A stretch of DNA of 64,000 nt from Pseudomonas beijingensis. GTDB taxonomy: Bacteria; Pseudomonadota; Gammaproteobacteria; Pseudomonadales; Pseudomonadaceae. Made by a program: the position numbers and the translations under genes. Below the pieces are notes generated by a model, which saw nothing but the letters and a program-made list of their open reading frames with translations, did not search any database and was not told the origin of the DNA. Location: positions 4,840,001-4,904,000 of the forward strand of contig NZ_CP117425.1 of assembly GCF_030687295.1 (NCBI RefSeq), in the 5' to 3' direction. Numbering within the stretch: the stretch's first letter is position 1; every line of letters starts with the position of its first letter. This document shows, piece by piece, positions 1-9,543 of this stretch.

Positions 1-836
1 ACGACTACCAGAACATGGCGGCCGCTGGCATCACCGGCGTGATCGAACCGGCCTTCTGGCAGGGCCAGGCCCGGACCAGCGTCGGCAGCTTTATCGACTA
101 CTTCGACACACTGTTGGGCTGGGAGCGTTTTCGCGCCAGCATGTTTGGCATCCATCATTTCTGCACCATTGGCCTGAACCCCAAGGAGGCCAATGACCTG
201 TCGGTGGCCAATGAAGTGCTGGAGATTCTGCCGCGCTACCTGGTGAAAGATGGCGTGGTGGCGGTGGGTGAAATCGGTTACGACGACATCACCCCGGAAG
301 AAGATCGCTTTCTCGCCGCCCAATTGGAGCTGGCCAGGCAATTCAATCTACCGGTGCTGGTGCATACCCCGCACCGCGACAAGATCGGTGGCACCAAACG
401 CACGCTCGCGGTCATCCGCGAGGTCGGCATTTCCGAACACCTGGTGATCATCGACCACCTCAACGAACTGACCCTGCCCCTGGTGCTGGACAGCGACTGC
501 TGGCGCGGCCATTCCATCTACCCCAACACCAAGATGTCGGAACAGCGCATGGTCGCGCTGCTGCAGCAGTACGGCACGGAAAAAATGGTGGTCAACAGCG
601 CCGCCGACTGGGGCATCAGCGACCCGCTCAAGGTGCCCAAGACCGGCCAGGCGATGCTGGCCGCCGGCTTCAGTGAAACCCAGGTCGAACAAGTGCTGTT
701 CCACAACCCGGTGGACTTTTTCGCCCAGAGCGGCCAGTTGGACAAAACCCTGGTCAGCACACCCCTGCCCATCGATCAGCGGCGGCAGTGGCAGGACAAC
801 TCCGCCCTGCGGGGCCAGGAGCCGGTGATCAAATGA
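1..836 (+). CDS. eboB: EboB-like TatD family metal-dependent hydrolase (5' partial)
   Basis: The reading frame is open from the left edge of the window, so the N-terminus, including the usual TatD HxH metal motif, lies outside. The visible part has TatD/amidohydrolase features: GEIGYDD, VLVHTPHRD, IIDHLNE and, near the C-terminus, VNSAADWGISDPL. In ebo operons a TatD-like hydrolase (EboB) is encoded beside EboE and EboF, and here its stop overlaps the next start as ATGA. Ebo proteins are known to be needed for correct export or localisation of metabolites such as the cyanobacterial scytonemin precursor. A related operon (edb) affects nematode grazing on P. fluorescens NZI7. The exact substrate is unknown. 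The ATG at 15 is internal, because the sequence before it is coding in the same frame. Confidence 0.8.
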   Translation, partial: DYQNMAAAGITGVIEPAFWQGQARTSVGSFIDYFDTLLGWERFRASMFGIHHFCTIGLNPKEANDLSVANEVLEILPRYLVKDGVVAVGEIGYDDITPEEDRFLAAQLELARQFNLPVLVHTPHRDKIGGTKRTLAVIREVGISEHLVIIDHLNELTLPLVLDSDCWRGHSIYPNTKMSEQRMVALLQQYGTEKMVVNSAADWGISDPLKVPKTGQAMLAAGFSETQVEQVLFHNPVDFFAQSGQLDKTLVSTPLPIDQRRQWQDNSALRGQEPVIK

Positions 837-2062
837 GTGCCCGCACGGGTTGGACGGCCACGCAGATCGGCTATTGCAGCAACGTGCACCCGACCCGTGA
901 CCTGGGCGGGCTGCGCGCATCCGTCGAACGGCATTTCCAGACCGTACGCACCCTGCGCGGGCTGGACACCCAGGACAGCGGCCTGTGGATCAGCGCCGTA
1001 GCTGCCGCCGAACTCCAGCAGGCGCAGGCCCGTGGGGAGTTTCTCGACCTGCTGCAACGCAGCGGGCTGCGCCTGACCTCGCTCAACGGTTTTCCCTACG
1101 GCCAGTTTCACCAGGGCGCGGTAAAAGCCGACGTCTACCTGCCCAGTTGGGCCGATCCACAGCGACTGACGTACAGCCTGGACCTGGCCCGGTTTCTCGC
1201 CCAGGCCTTGCCGGCGGATTGTGCCCAGGGGGTGATTTCCAGCGTGCCGCTGGGTTATGCCGCGCACTGGAACCCGACGCTACAGCAACGTGCCGAGCGT
1301 CAATTGCGCGAGCTCACCGCCGCGCTGGCCCGGCTGCAACGGGAGACGAGCAAGAAGATCGTGATCTGCCTGGAGATGGAACCTGATTGCGTGCTGGAAA
1401 ACACCGACCAAGCCATTGCCTTCTTCCACCACTGGCAAGCCACGGACCCGCACCATGAGTACCTGGCGCTGTGTTTTGACGTCTGTCACCAGGCCGTGAT
1501 GTTTGAAGACTGCTATCAGTCACTGGACCGATTGCGTCGGGCCCGGATCCCCATCGGCAAGATCCAGCTATCCAACGCGCTGATTTGTCGCCTGCCGGAG
1601 GACGAGTCGCGGCGCGAACAGGTGCTCAAGACATTGGCAGGCTTTGCCGAACCCACCTACTTGCATCAAGTGAAAGCCCACGACGGGCAGGCGCGGTTAT
1701 CGGCCTGGGCCGACCTCCCTGCGGCGCTGGATGACTGTGAGCAGAACGGCGCCGCCCATCCCGAACTGAGGATTCACTTCCACATTCCGTTGTTCAGCGA
1801 ACACCTGCTGTTGCCTGAACTCAGCGGCAGCCAGGTCGCCCTGGCGCAAACCTTCGACTTTCTGGCCGACCATGGGGATTTTCGCCCGGTTCTGGAAGTG
1901 GAAACCTACAGCTGGGGCGTCCTGCCCAGCCAGTTGCGGCCCACGACCGAGCACGCCCAACTCCAGGGCATCGCGGCGGAATTGCACTGGGTCGAGGCTC
2001 AGTTGCAACAGCGCCAGTTGCTGCAACCCCAAGCGCTGGAGGCCTGCGCCGATGCCCTCTGA
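833..2062 (+). CDS. eboE: EboE metabolite traffic protein, TIM-barrel sugar-isomerase-like
   Basis: This 409-residue protein matches the EboE family (xylose-isomerase-like TIM barrel). Visible features are an N-terminal GYCSNVHPTRDLGGL segment, a central strand KIVICLEMEPDC, CFDVCHQAVMFED with acid and histidine ligands, and a C-terminal HFHIPLF...VLEVETYSWGVLP run, a pattern I associate with EboE. The start at 833 overlaps the upstream stop as ATGA, which implies translational coupling. An upstream in-frame ATG at 788 would extend far into the previous gene and is less likely. EboE acts with the other Ebo proteins in trafficking a metabolite, and its chemistry is not established. Confidence 0.85.
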   Translation: MSARTGWTATQIGYCSNVHPTRDLGGLRASVERHFQTVRTLRGLDTQDSGLWISAVAAAELQQAQARGEFLDLLQRSGLRLTSLNGFPYGQFHQGAVKADVYLPSWADPQRLTYSLDLARFLAQALPADCAQGVISSVPLGYAAHWNPTLQQRAERQLRELTAALARLQRETSKKIVICLEMEPDCVLENTDQAIAFFHHWQATDPHHEYLALCFDVCHQAVMFEDCYQSLDRLRRARIPIGKIQLSNALICRLPEDESRREQVLKTLAGFAEPTYLHQVKAHDGQARLSAWADLPAALDDCEQNGAAHPELRIHFHIPLFSEHLLLPELSGSQVALAQTFDFLADHGDFRPVLEVETYSWGVLPSQLRPTTEHAQLQGIAAELHWVEAQLQQRQLLQPQALEACADAL

Positions 2063-3506
2063 TCCTGCGCGCCAGCCGCTGTTGCTGATCAACGTGGTCG
2101 GCCTGACCCCCGCGCTGCTGGGCGCCGCGACGCCCTGCATCAATGCGCTGCTGAAAACGGCCAGGATGGCCACGCTGCAACCGGTGTTCCCGGCGGTCAC
2201 CTCTACCGTGCAGGCTTCGATCCTCACGGGCCAGCCACCCTCGGAACACGGCATCGTCGGCAACGGCTGGTATTTTCGCGATCAGGCCGAAGTCCGCTTC
2301 TGGCTGCAACCCAACGCACTGATCCAGGGGGAAAAGGTCTGGCAGACACTCAAGCGTCAATACCCCGGGTTTCGCTGCAGCCAATTGTTCTGGTGGTACA
2401 ACATGTACGCGGACGTGGATGCCGCGATTACCCCACGCCCCCATTACCCGGCCGATGGCCGAAAAATGTTCGGCCTGTATTCGACGCCGGCCTCGTTGCA
2501 TGAGCGTATCGAGCAGCAGATCGGCGAATTTCCCTTTCCAGGTTTCTGGGGGCCGGCGGCCGGCATCGCCTCGAGCCGCTGGATCGTCGATTGCGCCATC
2601 GCCGAATTCCAGCTCAATCGACCCGACCTGCAGTTGATCTACCTGCCCCATCTCGACTACAGCCTGCAACGCCTGGGCCCCGAGCACCCGTCGATTGCCA
2701 ACGAGGTACGGGCCATCGACAGCGAAGTGGGACGTCTGCTGGCCTTTGCCCAAGCGCAAGGCGCGGCGGTGATGCTGCTGTCCGAATACGGGATCGAAGC
2801 CGTCACCCAATCCGTTTCCATCAACCGGTTGTTACGTGCCGAAGGCTTGTTGCAGGTACGCCAATCGCTGACTTGGGAATTGCTCGATCCCGGTGCCAGT
2901 GCGGCGTTTGCGGTGGCCGACCATCAGATCGCGCACATTTACGTGAAGCAGGCGCGCGACATCCCTCGGGTCAAGGCACTGTTGCAACGCCAGGCCGGCA
3001 TCGAGCAGGTGCTCGATAAAACCGAACAACGGGCCTGGCAACTGGATCACCCCCGCAGCGGCGAGCTGGTGGCCGTGGCCGCCGCCGATTACTGGTTCGA
3101 TTACTACTACTGGTTCGACGATCGCAAGGCCCCCGACTTTGCCCGCACCGTGGACATCCATCGCAAGCCAGGCTACGACCCGCTTGAGCTGTTCATCGAC
3201 CCAGCCATTCGCTTCCCAAAATTGAAAGTGGCGCGCCGCCTGCTGCAGAAAAAGCTCGGCTTTCGCTACTACATGGACCTGATTCCGCTGGACACCCGCC
3301 TGGTCCGCGGCAGCCACGGCCGGCTGCCGGAGAGCACGAAGACCGGCCCGCTGCTCATCACCAATTGTGATCTGTCGTTGCCGCAGCACCTTGCGGTCAC
3401 GGCGGTGAAGCAACTGCTCCTGGAACACTTCCAGGGGCACCCTCATGCCGATACGGCGAATGCCAAGGAGCTTCCATGCGGCGAGCCATTTCCATCACTG
3501 TTCTAA
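2052..3506 (+). CDS. eboF: EboF nucleotide pyrophosphatase/alkaline phosphatase superfamily protein
   Basis: This 484-residue protein belongs to the type I phosphodiesterase/nucleotide pyrophosphatase fold. The nucleophile region FPAVTSTVQASILTG is clear, followed by SEHGIVGNGWYF, a metal-ligand segment YLPHLDYSLQRLG, and SEYGIEAV where classical NPPs have a DHG. The C-terminal third carries GYDPLELF and RLVRGSHGRLPES. It starts 11 bp inside eboE, consistent with an operon. Such proteins are the usual last gene (EboF) of ebo clusters. Substrate and direction of catalysis are unknown. Its own 3' end is overlapped by the next gene, which ties the following secreted proteins to the same transcript. 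Confidence 0.82.
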   Translation: MPSDPARQPLLLINVVGLTPALLGAATPCINALLKTARMATLQPVFPAVTSTVQASILTGQPPSEHGIVGNGWYFRDQAEVRFWLQPNALIQGEKVWQTLKRQYPGFRCSQLFWWYNMYADVDAAITPRPHYPADGRKMFGLYSTPASLHERIEQQIGEFPFPGFWGPAAGIASSRWIVDCAIAEFQLNRPDLQLIYLPHLDYSLQRLGPEHPSIANEVRAIDSEVGRLLAFAQAQGAAVMLLSEYGIEAVTQSVSINRLLRAEGLLQVRQSLTWELLDPGASAAFAVADHQIAHIYVKQARDIPRVKALLQRQAGIEQVLDKTEQRAWQLDHPRSGELVAVAAADYWFDYYYWFDDRKAPDFARTVDIHRKPGYDPLELFIDPAIRFPKLKVARRLLQKKLGFRYYMDLIPLDTRLVRGSHGRLPESTKTGPLLITNCDLSLPQHLAVTAVKQLLLEHFQGHPHADTANAKELPCGEPFPSLF

Positions 3507-4615
3507 GTGCCCTGGCCGGTTTGGCCCAGGCACAGGACCCCAACAACTTCGACTGCAGCAATTTCCTGCAGTTTGGAGCCGACATCAACAAGACCCGGAC
3601 CGCGTTTGCCCAGAGCCCCGAGACCATGGCCTGGAATTGGTTCGCCTGCCTGAACCAGCCCAGCACGGCACAGAGCAGCAACCTCGTGTGGGAGACGATG
3701 AAGCCCTCGGACCAGGTCTACCTGCCCGATGGCGCCCCGCCGGGGGCCTATGACACCTCCGCACCGCTGCCGGCCGAGGTGGTGACACAAGCCAAGGCGC
3801 AAGGCATGAACCTGTCCCGTGCCTTCCATAACCTCAACGCCACCCAACAGGTCGACGGCTTGATCCTGCAAATGGGCGGTGCCGTGCCCGACGCCCAACA
3901 GGGCAACCCCGTACGCTTTCAACTGCTGATGGGCAAGGACACCTTCGACTACATCGTGAAGAACCAGGTCTACAACGTGAATGGCCAGGCCGCCCTGGCC
4001 AATGACCTGAACTTTCCGCCCACCGCCTGGGAGTTGAAAGCCGCATGGCTGTGGATCGGCTCAGACACAACCTACCGACAAACCCTGGTCAACGACGGCT
4101 ACTACATTGCCCAGGCCTATTACCAGCAGGACGGAAAATACCAGGTTGGCTACGCGGCACTGAGTGGCCTGCATGTCGTCAATAAGCTGGACAGCAACTG
4201 GGTCTGGACCACCTTCGAAAACATCAACAACAGCAAGTACACCGTGACCAATGCGCCAACACCCGCGCCGATGACCAACACCACCGGGCCGACTCCGGCC
4301 GCCAAGCCGGTCAATGTCAGCTTCCAGGCCAATAACCCGAGCCTGTCGAAATACGAATTGATCGGAGTCGAGTTCCAACCCATCACCCAGGTACTGGCCA
4401 ACTCGCAGCTGGAATCGGCGTTCCAGAACACCTCGTCCTGCCTGGCCTGCCACAGCACTGCCGCCTACTCGAACGACGACGGCTACTTCAATTTCGCCCT
4501 GAACAAGGGGGACGGCATTGTTTACCCGACAGCCCCGCTGCCAGCCTCAGACTTCGACGGCTACAAAAAACTGGACTTTGTCTGGTCGCTGAAACGCGCC
4601 CAGTGGCAACGCTAA
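3476..4615 (+). CDS. Secreted mono-CxxCH protein, copy 1 of a duplicated module
   Basis: This 379-residue protein has an N-terminal signal peptide (MRRAISITVLSALAGLAQA) and one CxxCH motif, CLACHS, near the C-terminus, so a single covalent haem c is possible. It shares with the gene at 8236 the order: W-rich N-terminal domain, 'KNQVYN' versus 'ANQFYN', then 'GLHVVNK..SNWVWTTFE' versus 'GLHIITK..PQWIWSTFE', then the CxxCH tail. I therefore read the two as paralogues. A strong AAGGAG Shine-Dalgarno precedes the start, which lies inside eboF with a 31-bp overlap, so co-translation with ebo is likely. The function is unknown. A periplasmic electron carrier or oxidase partner is an inference from the motif only. 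Confidence 0.72.
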   Translation: MRRAISITVLSALAGLAQAQDPNNFDCSNFLQFGADINKTRTAFAQSPETMAWNWFACLNQPSTAQSSNLVWETMKPSDQVYLPDGAPPGAYDTSAPLPAEVVTQAKAQGMNLSRAFHNLNATQQVDGLILQMGGAVPDAQQGNPVRFQLLMGKDTFDYIVKNQVYNVNGQAALANDLNFPPTAWELKAAWLWIGSDTTYRQTLVNDGYYIAQAYYQQDGKYQVGYAALSGLHVVNKLDSNWVWTTFENINNSKYTVTNAPTPAPMTNTTGPTPAAKPVNVSFQANNPSLSKYELIGVEFQPITQVLANSQLESAFQNTSSCLACHSTAAYSNDDGYFNFALNKGDGIVYPTAPLPASDFDGYKKLDFVWSLKRAQWQR

Positions 4616-4625
4616 GGAGCATGAC

Positions 4626-7004
4626 ATGAGCGTATTGAATTTCCCCCGTATCTACCTCAACGGCCATATGTTCTGGAACCCACCCACGGCCAACAACAAT
4701 GATGTGTTCCCGCTGTATGACGCGGTCAACATGGACATCAACTGGCCGTTCATGAGCCACTTCGACATCACGTCCACCAACGCCCCCACCAAATTGATGC
4801 CCTGGGCCATCAAGCCCCTGGCAATGAACGAGCTGCCGACCTATGTGCTGCAGGTACCGACCAATGCCAACCCGAAGACCTACCCGTACATGCCCGCCGA
4901 ATGGGATCTGTTTGGCGACAATGCCTGCGGCACGGTGAGCTACAAAGGCACTCGCTCAACGATCATCGGTGGCGAGCTGCAGGCCAACACCTACATCACC
5001 CAGGATGCGCTGGTCGGCAGGGACTACCAACTGCTCGGCAATCCCTTTGGCAGCAACACTCCGACTGCCGCGCGCTTCGTGGATGTCAGCCCGTGGCAGA
5101 ACACCTTCACTGCGTTGTATTTCGACAAGCTGATACTGGGAGATGCCACGTGTGGCCTGACCCTCAAGCGCCAATATCGGATGATGGATCGCTTCCTGAA
5201 CTTCAACTGGGGTGCCTTTGGTGGCCTGGTGTATGTCACCACCACCTGGCAGACCTGCTTTCCCAAGGAAAACCTGGAATGGGTCATCGGCGATTCGGCG
5301 CTGTTGAGCAACCTTCAAAAGCAGATGACGCAGCAAGGTGTACAGGGCTTGATGTTTCGGTTCTCCACTTACCTGACGTGCTACGACAGAAACGGTGTTT
5401 TCAACGATTTCCCGTACGTCAACACCCACTCCAATGCCCCCACGGATACGGATCGTGTGCAAGCGATGTATCAGAAGGGCCTGGACAACGTTTCCAATAT
5501 TTTCTTCAACCCCGCCTACAGCCGCACCGCCGCAACCCTGGGCCTCTGGCTCACTGACGAATACCCTACCGCCCCCGCCGGCCTTCGCCTGGTGCCCGCG
5601 CAACCTGTAGCGGTTTCTCAACCAGGCAAGGATCCCCAAAGCGCCACACTGGGCGTGGTGTCGGCACAGATTACCGACAACACCCTGTCGCTGGACCTGG
5701 CTAACACTTTCCCGTTTTATCCGGTGCTCCCCAAGGCCGATATCCTGACCGCCGAAAAATTCCAGGCCGGCGACTACAAACTGGGGGTTCTGCAGAATCA
5801 ACAGTTCAATCCGGTGGTCAGCTTCGGTTTCGACCAATACAACCAGGCCGCCTTCGACAAACGTTCCGGCCTGCTGGACTTCACCCTGACCGACGCCGAC
5901 AAGACAACCTTGCAGTCCGGCCCGCTGGCGCTGCAAGTACAACCCCCGGCCCAGGATGCGCCGAAGATCGCCGCCACCCAGCAGACCTGGACCGCCGAGG
6001 TCATAGAAAGCGGCAGTTTCATCGACGTGGGCGACCACAAGACGCTGACCATCATGGTGCAGAAAAATGGTGTGCCAGCCGCCAAGACCACGCTGTGGGT
6101 AGCGGAATATGGCAACCCCTACATGGTGACCACCAGCGATTACTACCTGGCGTTCAGTAACGCCGCCAACTTCACGCTGTTCTACGACGACCCGACGGAC
6201 CGCAACTTGAACCATGCCAATCTGCCGCAGTTCAATGATGCGCCCCCCGTATCGAACTACCTGGCCACTGGCAGCGGCCGCCGGCTTACCGCCCTGCAAA
6301 ACGTGCATCGGCCGACCAGTACCCCGGTCGGGTATCAGGATTTCCTGAACGGCGAGAGCAAACCGATTGCGGTCAATTTGCGCCCTTGTCTGGCATTCGA
6401 CGCCGGCGTCTACGTCACCGGGACACTGAACGACTATCAGGCCACCCCGGTGGATTACTCCTATGTAACCACCACCACCGACGCCAACGGCATCGCCCAG
6501 GTAAGCTTCAGGGCCGTGGCTCCGGGCTTCCCGACCTTGCGTTTTTTTGTCAAGGAAGGCGACAGCGATCCGGTCATTCCCTTCAGCTTCCCGCTTCCCC
6601 AAGCCTACATCGACTTCCTCGCCCCGCTGCGCGTCCTGCCTTTGGACGTGCAACTGCAACAGGACTTCATCAACTACTGGAACACCGTCTACAAGGACAA
6701 GGACGCCGCCACGCAGTTGTGGGAGGGTTTCCTCTACCCACGCATCCTGCAGACCTTCTATTACCTGTACCCCATCATGAACAAGTACATGCCGCTCAAC
6801 TCCCAGGCGCGCGTCGAAAGCGCCATCGACCAGCTGATTGTGCTGATCAGCAAGCCCTACCAGGAAGAAAGCACGCTCTCGATGCCCATCACCCGTGACA
6901 TGTCCCAGAGCCGCCGCGCGGTATTGGAGCTGTGGGCCAAGAAGCTGGTGAAGCGCAACTATCCGCCACAACAACTCAAGATGAGCGATTACGACAACCT
7001 CTGA
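4626..7004 (+). CDS. Large uncharacterised protein with Ig-like segments, module copy 1
   Basis: This 792-residue protein has no recognisable function. It has no signal peptide and begins MSVLNFPRIYLNG. The middle contains beta-rich, Ig-like segments (VQKNGVPAAKTTLWV and TTDANGIAQVSFRA). The C-terminal region (YPRILQTFYYLYPIMNKYMP ... SMPITRDMSQSRRAVLE) aligns by eye with the protein at 9544 (YPNVLRFHYLAFPAMSRYIP ... FMPVVRSMSPCQRALLR). The start at 4626 has AAGGAG eight bases upstream and lies 10 bp after the preceding stop, so the two genes form a module. It could be exported by a non-Sec route or act in the cytosol; the sequence does not decide. Confidence 0.7.
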   Translation: MSVLNFPRIYLNGHMFWNPPTANNNDVFPLYDAVNMDINWPFMSHFDITSTNAPTKLMPWAIKPLAMNELPTYVLQVPTNANPKTYPYMPAEWDLFGDNACGTVSYKGTRSTIIGGELQANTYITQDALVGRDYQLLGNPFGSNTPTAARFVDVSPWQNTFTALYFDKLILGDATCGLTLKRQYRMMDRFLNFNWGAFGGLVYVTTTWQTCFPKENLEWVIGDSALLSNLQKQMTQQGVQGLMFRFSTYLTCYDRNGVFNDFPYVNTHSNAPTDTDRVQAMYQKGLDNVSNIFFNPAYSRTAATLGLWLTDEYPTAPAGLRLVPAQPVAVSQPGKDPQSATLGVVSAQITDNTLSLDLANTFPFYPVLPKADILTAEKFQAGDYKLGVLQNQQFNPVVSFGFDQYNQAAFDKRSGLLDFTLTDADKTTLQSGPLALQVQPPAQDAPKIAATQQTWTAEVIESGSFIDVGDHKTLTIMVQKNGVPAAKTTLWVAEYGNPYMVTTSDYYLAFSNAANFTLFYDDPTDRNLNHANLPQFNDAPPVSNYLATGSGRRLTALQNVHRPTSTPVGYQDFLNGESKPIAVNLRPCLAFDAGVYVTGTLNDYQATPVDYSYVTTTTDANGIAQVSFRAVAPGFPTLRFFVKEGDSDPVIPFSFPLPQAYIDFLAPLRVLPLDVQLQQDFINYWNTVYKDKDAATQLWEGFLYPRILQTFYYLYPIMNKYMPLNSQARVESAIDQLIVLISKPYQEESTLSMPITRDMSQSRRAVLELWAKKLVKRNYPPQQLKMSDYDNL

Positions 7005-7038
7005 CCGGAACGCTGTTTACCCAAGGAGGATAAACCAC

Positions 7039-7154
7039 TGTGGGAGCGAGCTTGTGTGGGAGCTGAGCTTGCTCGCGATGAAGGCACCGCGGTCTTTCGA
7101 ATGACAGCGTTATCGTTCGTCGCGAGCAAGCTTTGCTCCCACAGGCTCCCACAG
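7039..7154. repeat. REPIN (inverted REP pair) with an extra partial left end
   Basis: A left arm of the tgtgggagc...gagcttgctcgcgatg type is mirrored about 60 bp later by cgcgagcaagctttgctcccacag. The left boundary is doubled: a partial arm (tgtgggagcgagcttg) directly precedes the full one, and an extra gctcccacag lies on the right. It sits between two genes of the same strand, so it could reduce read-through or stabilise the upstream mRNA. Confidence 0.85.
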
Positions 7155-7185
7155 TGTCACCCGGTACTTTTCAAAGGAATGACCT

Positions 7186-8106
7186 ATGAAAACCAGTCTC
7201 TTGAACCGGCTGTTGCTGTTGATCCTGCTGTTCAGCCCATCGCTGTTCGCCCAGGACAGCGGTGCCGTGTACTTCACCATGGGCGTGCACAACACCGAGG
7301 GCTGCAACGAACAGAACGGCAACTGCATCGCCAAACGCATCCCGGGCGAGCCCTCCGATCCGTTTTTCCCAGCGTTCTGGATCAGCGATTGGACCATGTA
7401 CCGGGTGATGCACAACTACGAAAAGAACCCGCCGCCCTACAGCAATCCCCCCACCACCCTCACCCCGGCGGACTACACCGTCTCCCGGGGGACCAGCTAT
7501 TACGACACGGCGTATATCCCGGCCGATGGCGACGGCTTTGGCGCGATGATGGAGCACTATGAGAAGTACTGCCTGCCGATCTTCCCGATCAAGAACAACA
7601 ACTACACCTGCTCCTTCGTGTCCCTGGGCAACAAGGCTTACTTCCTGACCTACCCGCAGGATCGTCCGAAAGACATGCCGGCCTGCTGCATGTTCTCGCC
7701 AATGAATCATCCACCTCGGCAGGACTTCATCCAGCACCTGCCCTACAGCGCCGAGCGCAGCCAGAACCTCAACGCCAGCGTGCAGGCCTATGCGCTGGAC
7801 CTTCAATCGCCACAGGGTCCGATCCTGTTTGGCTATGCCTTCTACAAAAAGATGACGGGACAACCACCCTACCGCCAACCCCAGTCGTTCTTTTTCTCCG
7901 GTGACACCAGCGTCGCCAATGCGCCGATTGTCAGCCAGAACTACACCAACTTCCGCATCGCCAAACCGGACCCGGCCCAGACCTGGGCCCAGGTGGCCGC
8001 GATGTGCCCGGCGAATCCGCCGCCCTGCCAGTTGTTCGAGCCACCGGCTTCCCAGAGCAACGGCCAAAAGGCGCAGTGGAACAAGCTCATGCAGCGCAAA
8101 CCCTGA
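7186..8106 (+). CDS. Secreted cysteine-rich protein of unknown function
   Basis: This 306-residue protein has a clear signal peptide (MKTSLLNRLLLLILLF...FAQ) and eight cysteines in the mature part, including ACCMF, GCNEQNGNC and MCPANPPPC, which suggests disulfides in the periplasm or outside the cell. It is rich in aromatic residues and proline. I do not recognise the family. It has a good Shine-Dalgarno (AAAGGA) and lies between the two CxxCH/large-protein modules, separated from both by REPINs, all on the same strand. A role with those modules is inferred from location only. Confidence 0.7.
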   Translation: MKTSLLNRLLLLILLFSPSLFAQDSGAVYFTMGVHNTEGCNEQNGNCIAKRIPGEPSDPFFPAFWISDWTMYRVMHNYEKNPPPYSNPPTTLTPADYTVSRGTSYYDTAYIPADGDGFGAMMEHYEKYCLPIFPIKNNNYTCSFVSLGNKAYFLTYPQDRPKDMPACCMFSPMNHPPRQDFIQHLPYSAERSQNLNASVQAYALDLQSPQGPILFGYAFYKKMTGQPPYRQPQSFFFSGDTSVANAPIVSQNYTNFRIAKPDPAQTWAQVAAMCPANPPPCQLFEPPASQSNGQKAQWNKLMQRKP

Positions 8107-8198
8107 ATGTGGGAGCGGGCTTGCTCGCGAAAACGGAATGTCAGTCGACTCAATGTTGACTGGCCCACCGCTTTCACGAGCAAGCCCGCTCCCACATT
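8107..8198. repeat. REPIN
   Basis: An inverted pair of REP sequences (atgtgggagcgggcttgctcgcga and acgagcaagcccgctcccacat) is separated by about 45 bp. It starts directly after the stop of the preceding gene, so it may act as a 3' mRNA structure. Confidence 0.88.
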
Positions 8199-8235
8199 TG
8201 ATTAGTGTTGTCCTCACCTACGTGGAAGGATCGCC

Positions 8236-9540
8236 ATGAACACTTCACTTCGTTTCACCATGGTGCTACTGGGCCTGGTCAATCTTTCAGCCCTCGCCCT
8301 GGAACAACCCCAGGGACAGGCCGTGCCGTCGACACAAGCCACCCGCCTCAATTGCCAGCCTCCCAGCACGGCACCGGCAGCCAACGCCAGCCAGGATCTG
8401 TTCGATCAATACAGCTGGCAGCTGTTCATCGCCGTGAACTGGCCCGCCCAGGCGGGGCAGCGAGGTGATCCCGACTGCAGCAAACAACCGGGGGACCCTG
8501 GCTACACCGTCTGGCAGACCTACAAGACCGTAGAAGAAACCTTCCTGCCACGGGGGGCAGATCCAGGCCCCTGGAACAGCCCGCTACTTGCCAAGAGCCT
8601 GGGCATCATCAACATCGCCGCGCTGAAGAACAGCTCCCAGGTGAATGCCGTCGACCAGGCCGTCGGCGGCTGGCTGATCGACCAGGCTGGCAACCCGACC
8701 TACTACGACATCTCGGCCAACGAAACCTCCTACAACTACATCGTCGCCAACCAGTTCTATAACGCCGATGTCGTTTCCAAAGCCAACAACATCCTCTTTC
8801 CCTACGGGGTCATCGAGGTCAAATCGAGCTGGCGCATCCTCACCACGCATGACAACGCCAGCCGCTACCTGACCCTGCTCGCCCGTGTAGCCACGTTCGA
8901 CGATCAAGGCCAGCGCAGCGGCGTCACCGAGGCCTACCTGGGCCTGGTGGGGCTGCATATCATCACCAAGGTGAACGGCTATCCGCAGTGGATCTGGTCG
9001 ACCTTCGAACAGATCGACAACGTTCCACCCAAAGTGCAGGTGAACGGCGTGTGGGTCGACCAGCCGGCATCCGGCACGACCTATTCCTACTTCAACCCCA
9101 GCGCGCCGGCAGCCACCCTCAACCAGTCACCCTGCGACTGGCAAACCCAGGGCGCGCACCTGGTCTGCGTGCCCAAACCCGGCACGACCTTCCAGACCCC
9201 GAACCCGTTGAACCGCGTCACGCCGATCGCCGAGGTCACCAACCAGGTCAACACCCACTACCGCAGCGACCCAGGCCTGCAACGCAGCGTGTTGAAGTAC
9301 TACCAACTCATCACCACCCAGCGTCCGCTGATGCCGGACAACCCCAGCAACCCACTGGGACAGCCGACACCCGCCCTTTCGGCCAACGTGACCATGGAAA
9401 GCTACATCCAGCCCAACAGCAGTTGCATGAATTGCCACTCCATGGCGACACCGGTCAAGAGTCCCTACAAATCCGATTACTCCTACCTGTTCAAATTTGC
9501 CAACGCGCCTGTCGGCAAGACCATCAAGGACGAGGAATAA
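8236..9540 (+). CDS. Secreted mono-CxxCH protein, copy 2 of a duplicated module
   Basis: This 434-residue protein has a signal peptide (MNTSLRFTMVLLGLVNLSALA). It shows the same layout as the 3476 protein: W-rich N-terminal domain (QYSWQLFIAVNWP), ETSYNYIVANQFYN, VEVKSSW-type segment, GLHIITKVNGYPQWIWSTFE, and a single C-terminal CMNCHS haem-binding-type motif. Proteins with the pattern 'GLHI..K...W.WSTFE..DN' plus CxxCH occur in various proteobacteria and are usually called hypothetical or cytochrome c family. It ends 3 bp before the next start, so the downstream large protein is tightly coupled. The physiological role is unknown. Confidence 0.75.
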   Translation: MNTSLRFTMVLLGLVNLSALALEQPQGQAVPSTQATRLNCQPPSTAPAANASQDLFDQYSWQLFIAVNWPAQAGQRGDPDCSKQPGDPGYTVWQTYKTVEETFLPRGADPGPWNSPLLAKSLGIINIAALKNSSQVNAVDQAVGGWLIDQAGNPTYYDISANETSYNYIVANQFYNADVVSKANNILFPYGVIEVKSSWRILTTHDNASRYLTLLARVATFDDQGQRSGVTEAYLGLVGLHIITKVNGYPQWIWSTFEQIDNVPPKVQVNGVWVDQPASGTTYSYFNPSAPAATLNQSPCDWQTQGAHLVCVPKPGTTFQTPNPLNRVTPIAEVTNQVNTHYRSDPGLQRSVLKYYQLITTQRPLMPDNPSNPLGQPTPALSANVTMESYIQPNSSCMNCHSMATPVKSPYKSDYSYLFKFANAPVGKTIKDEE

Positions 9541-9543
9541 CTC

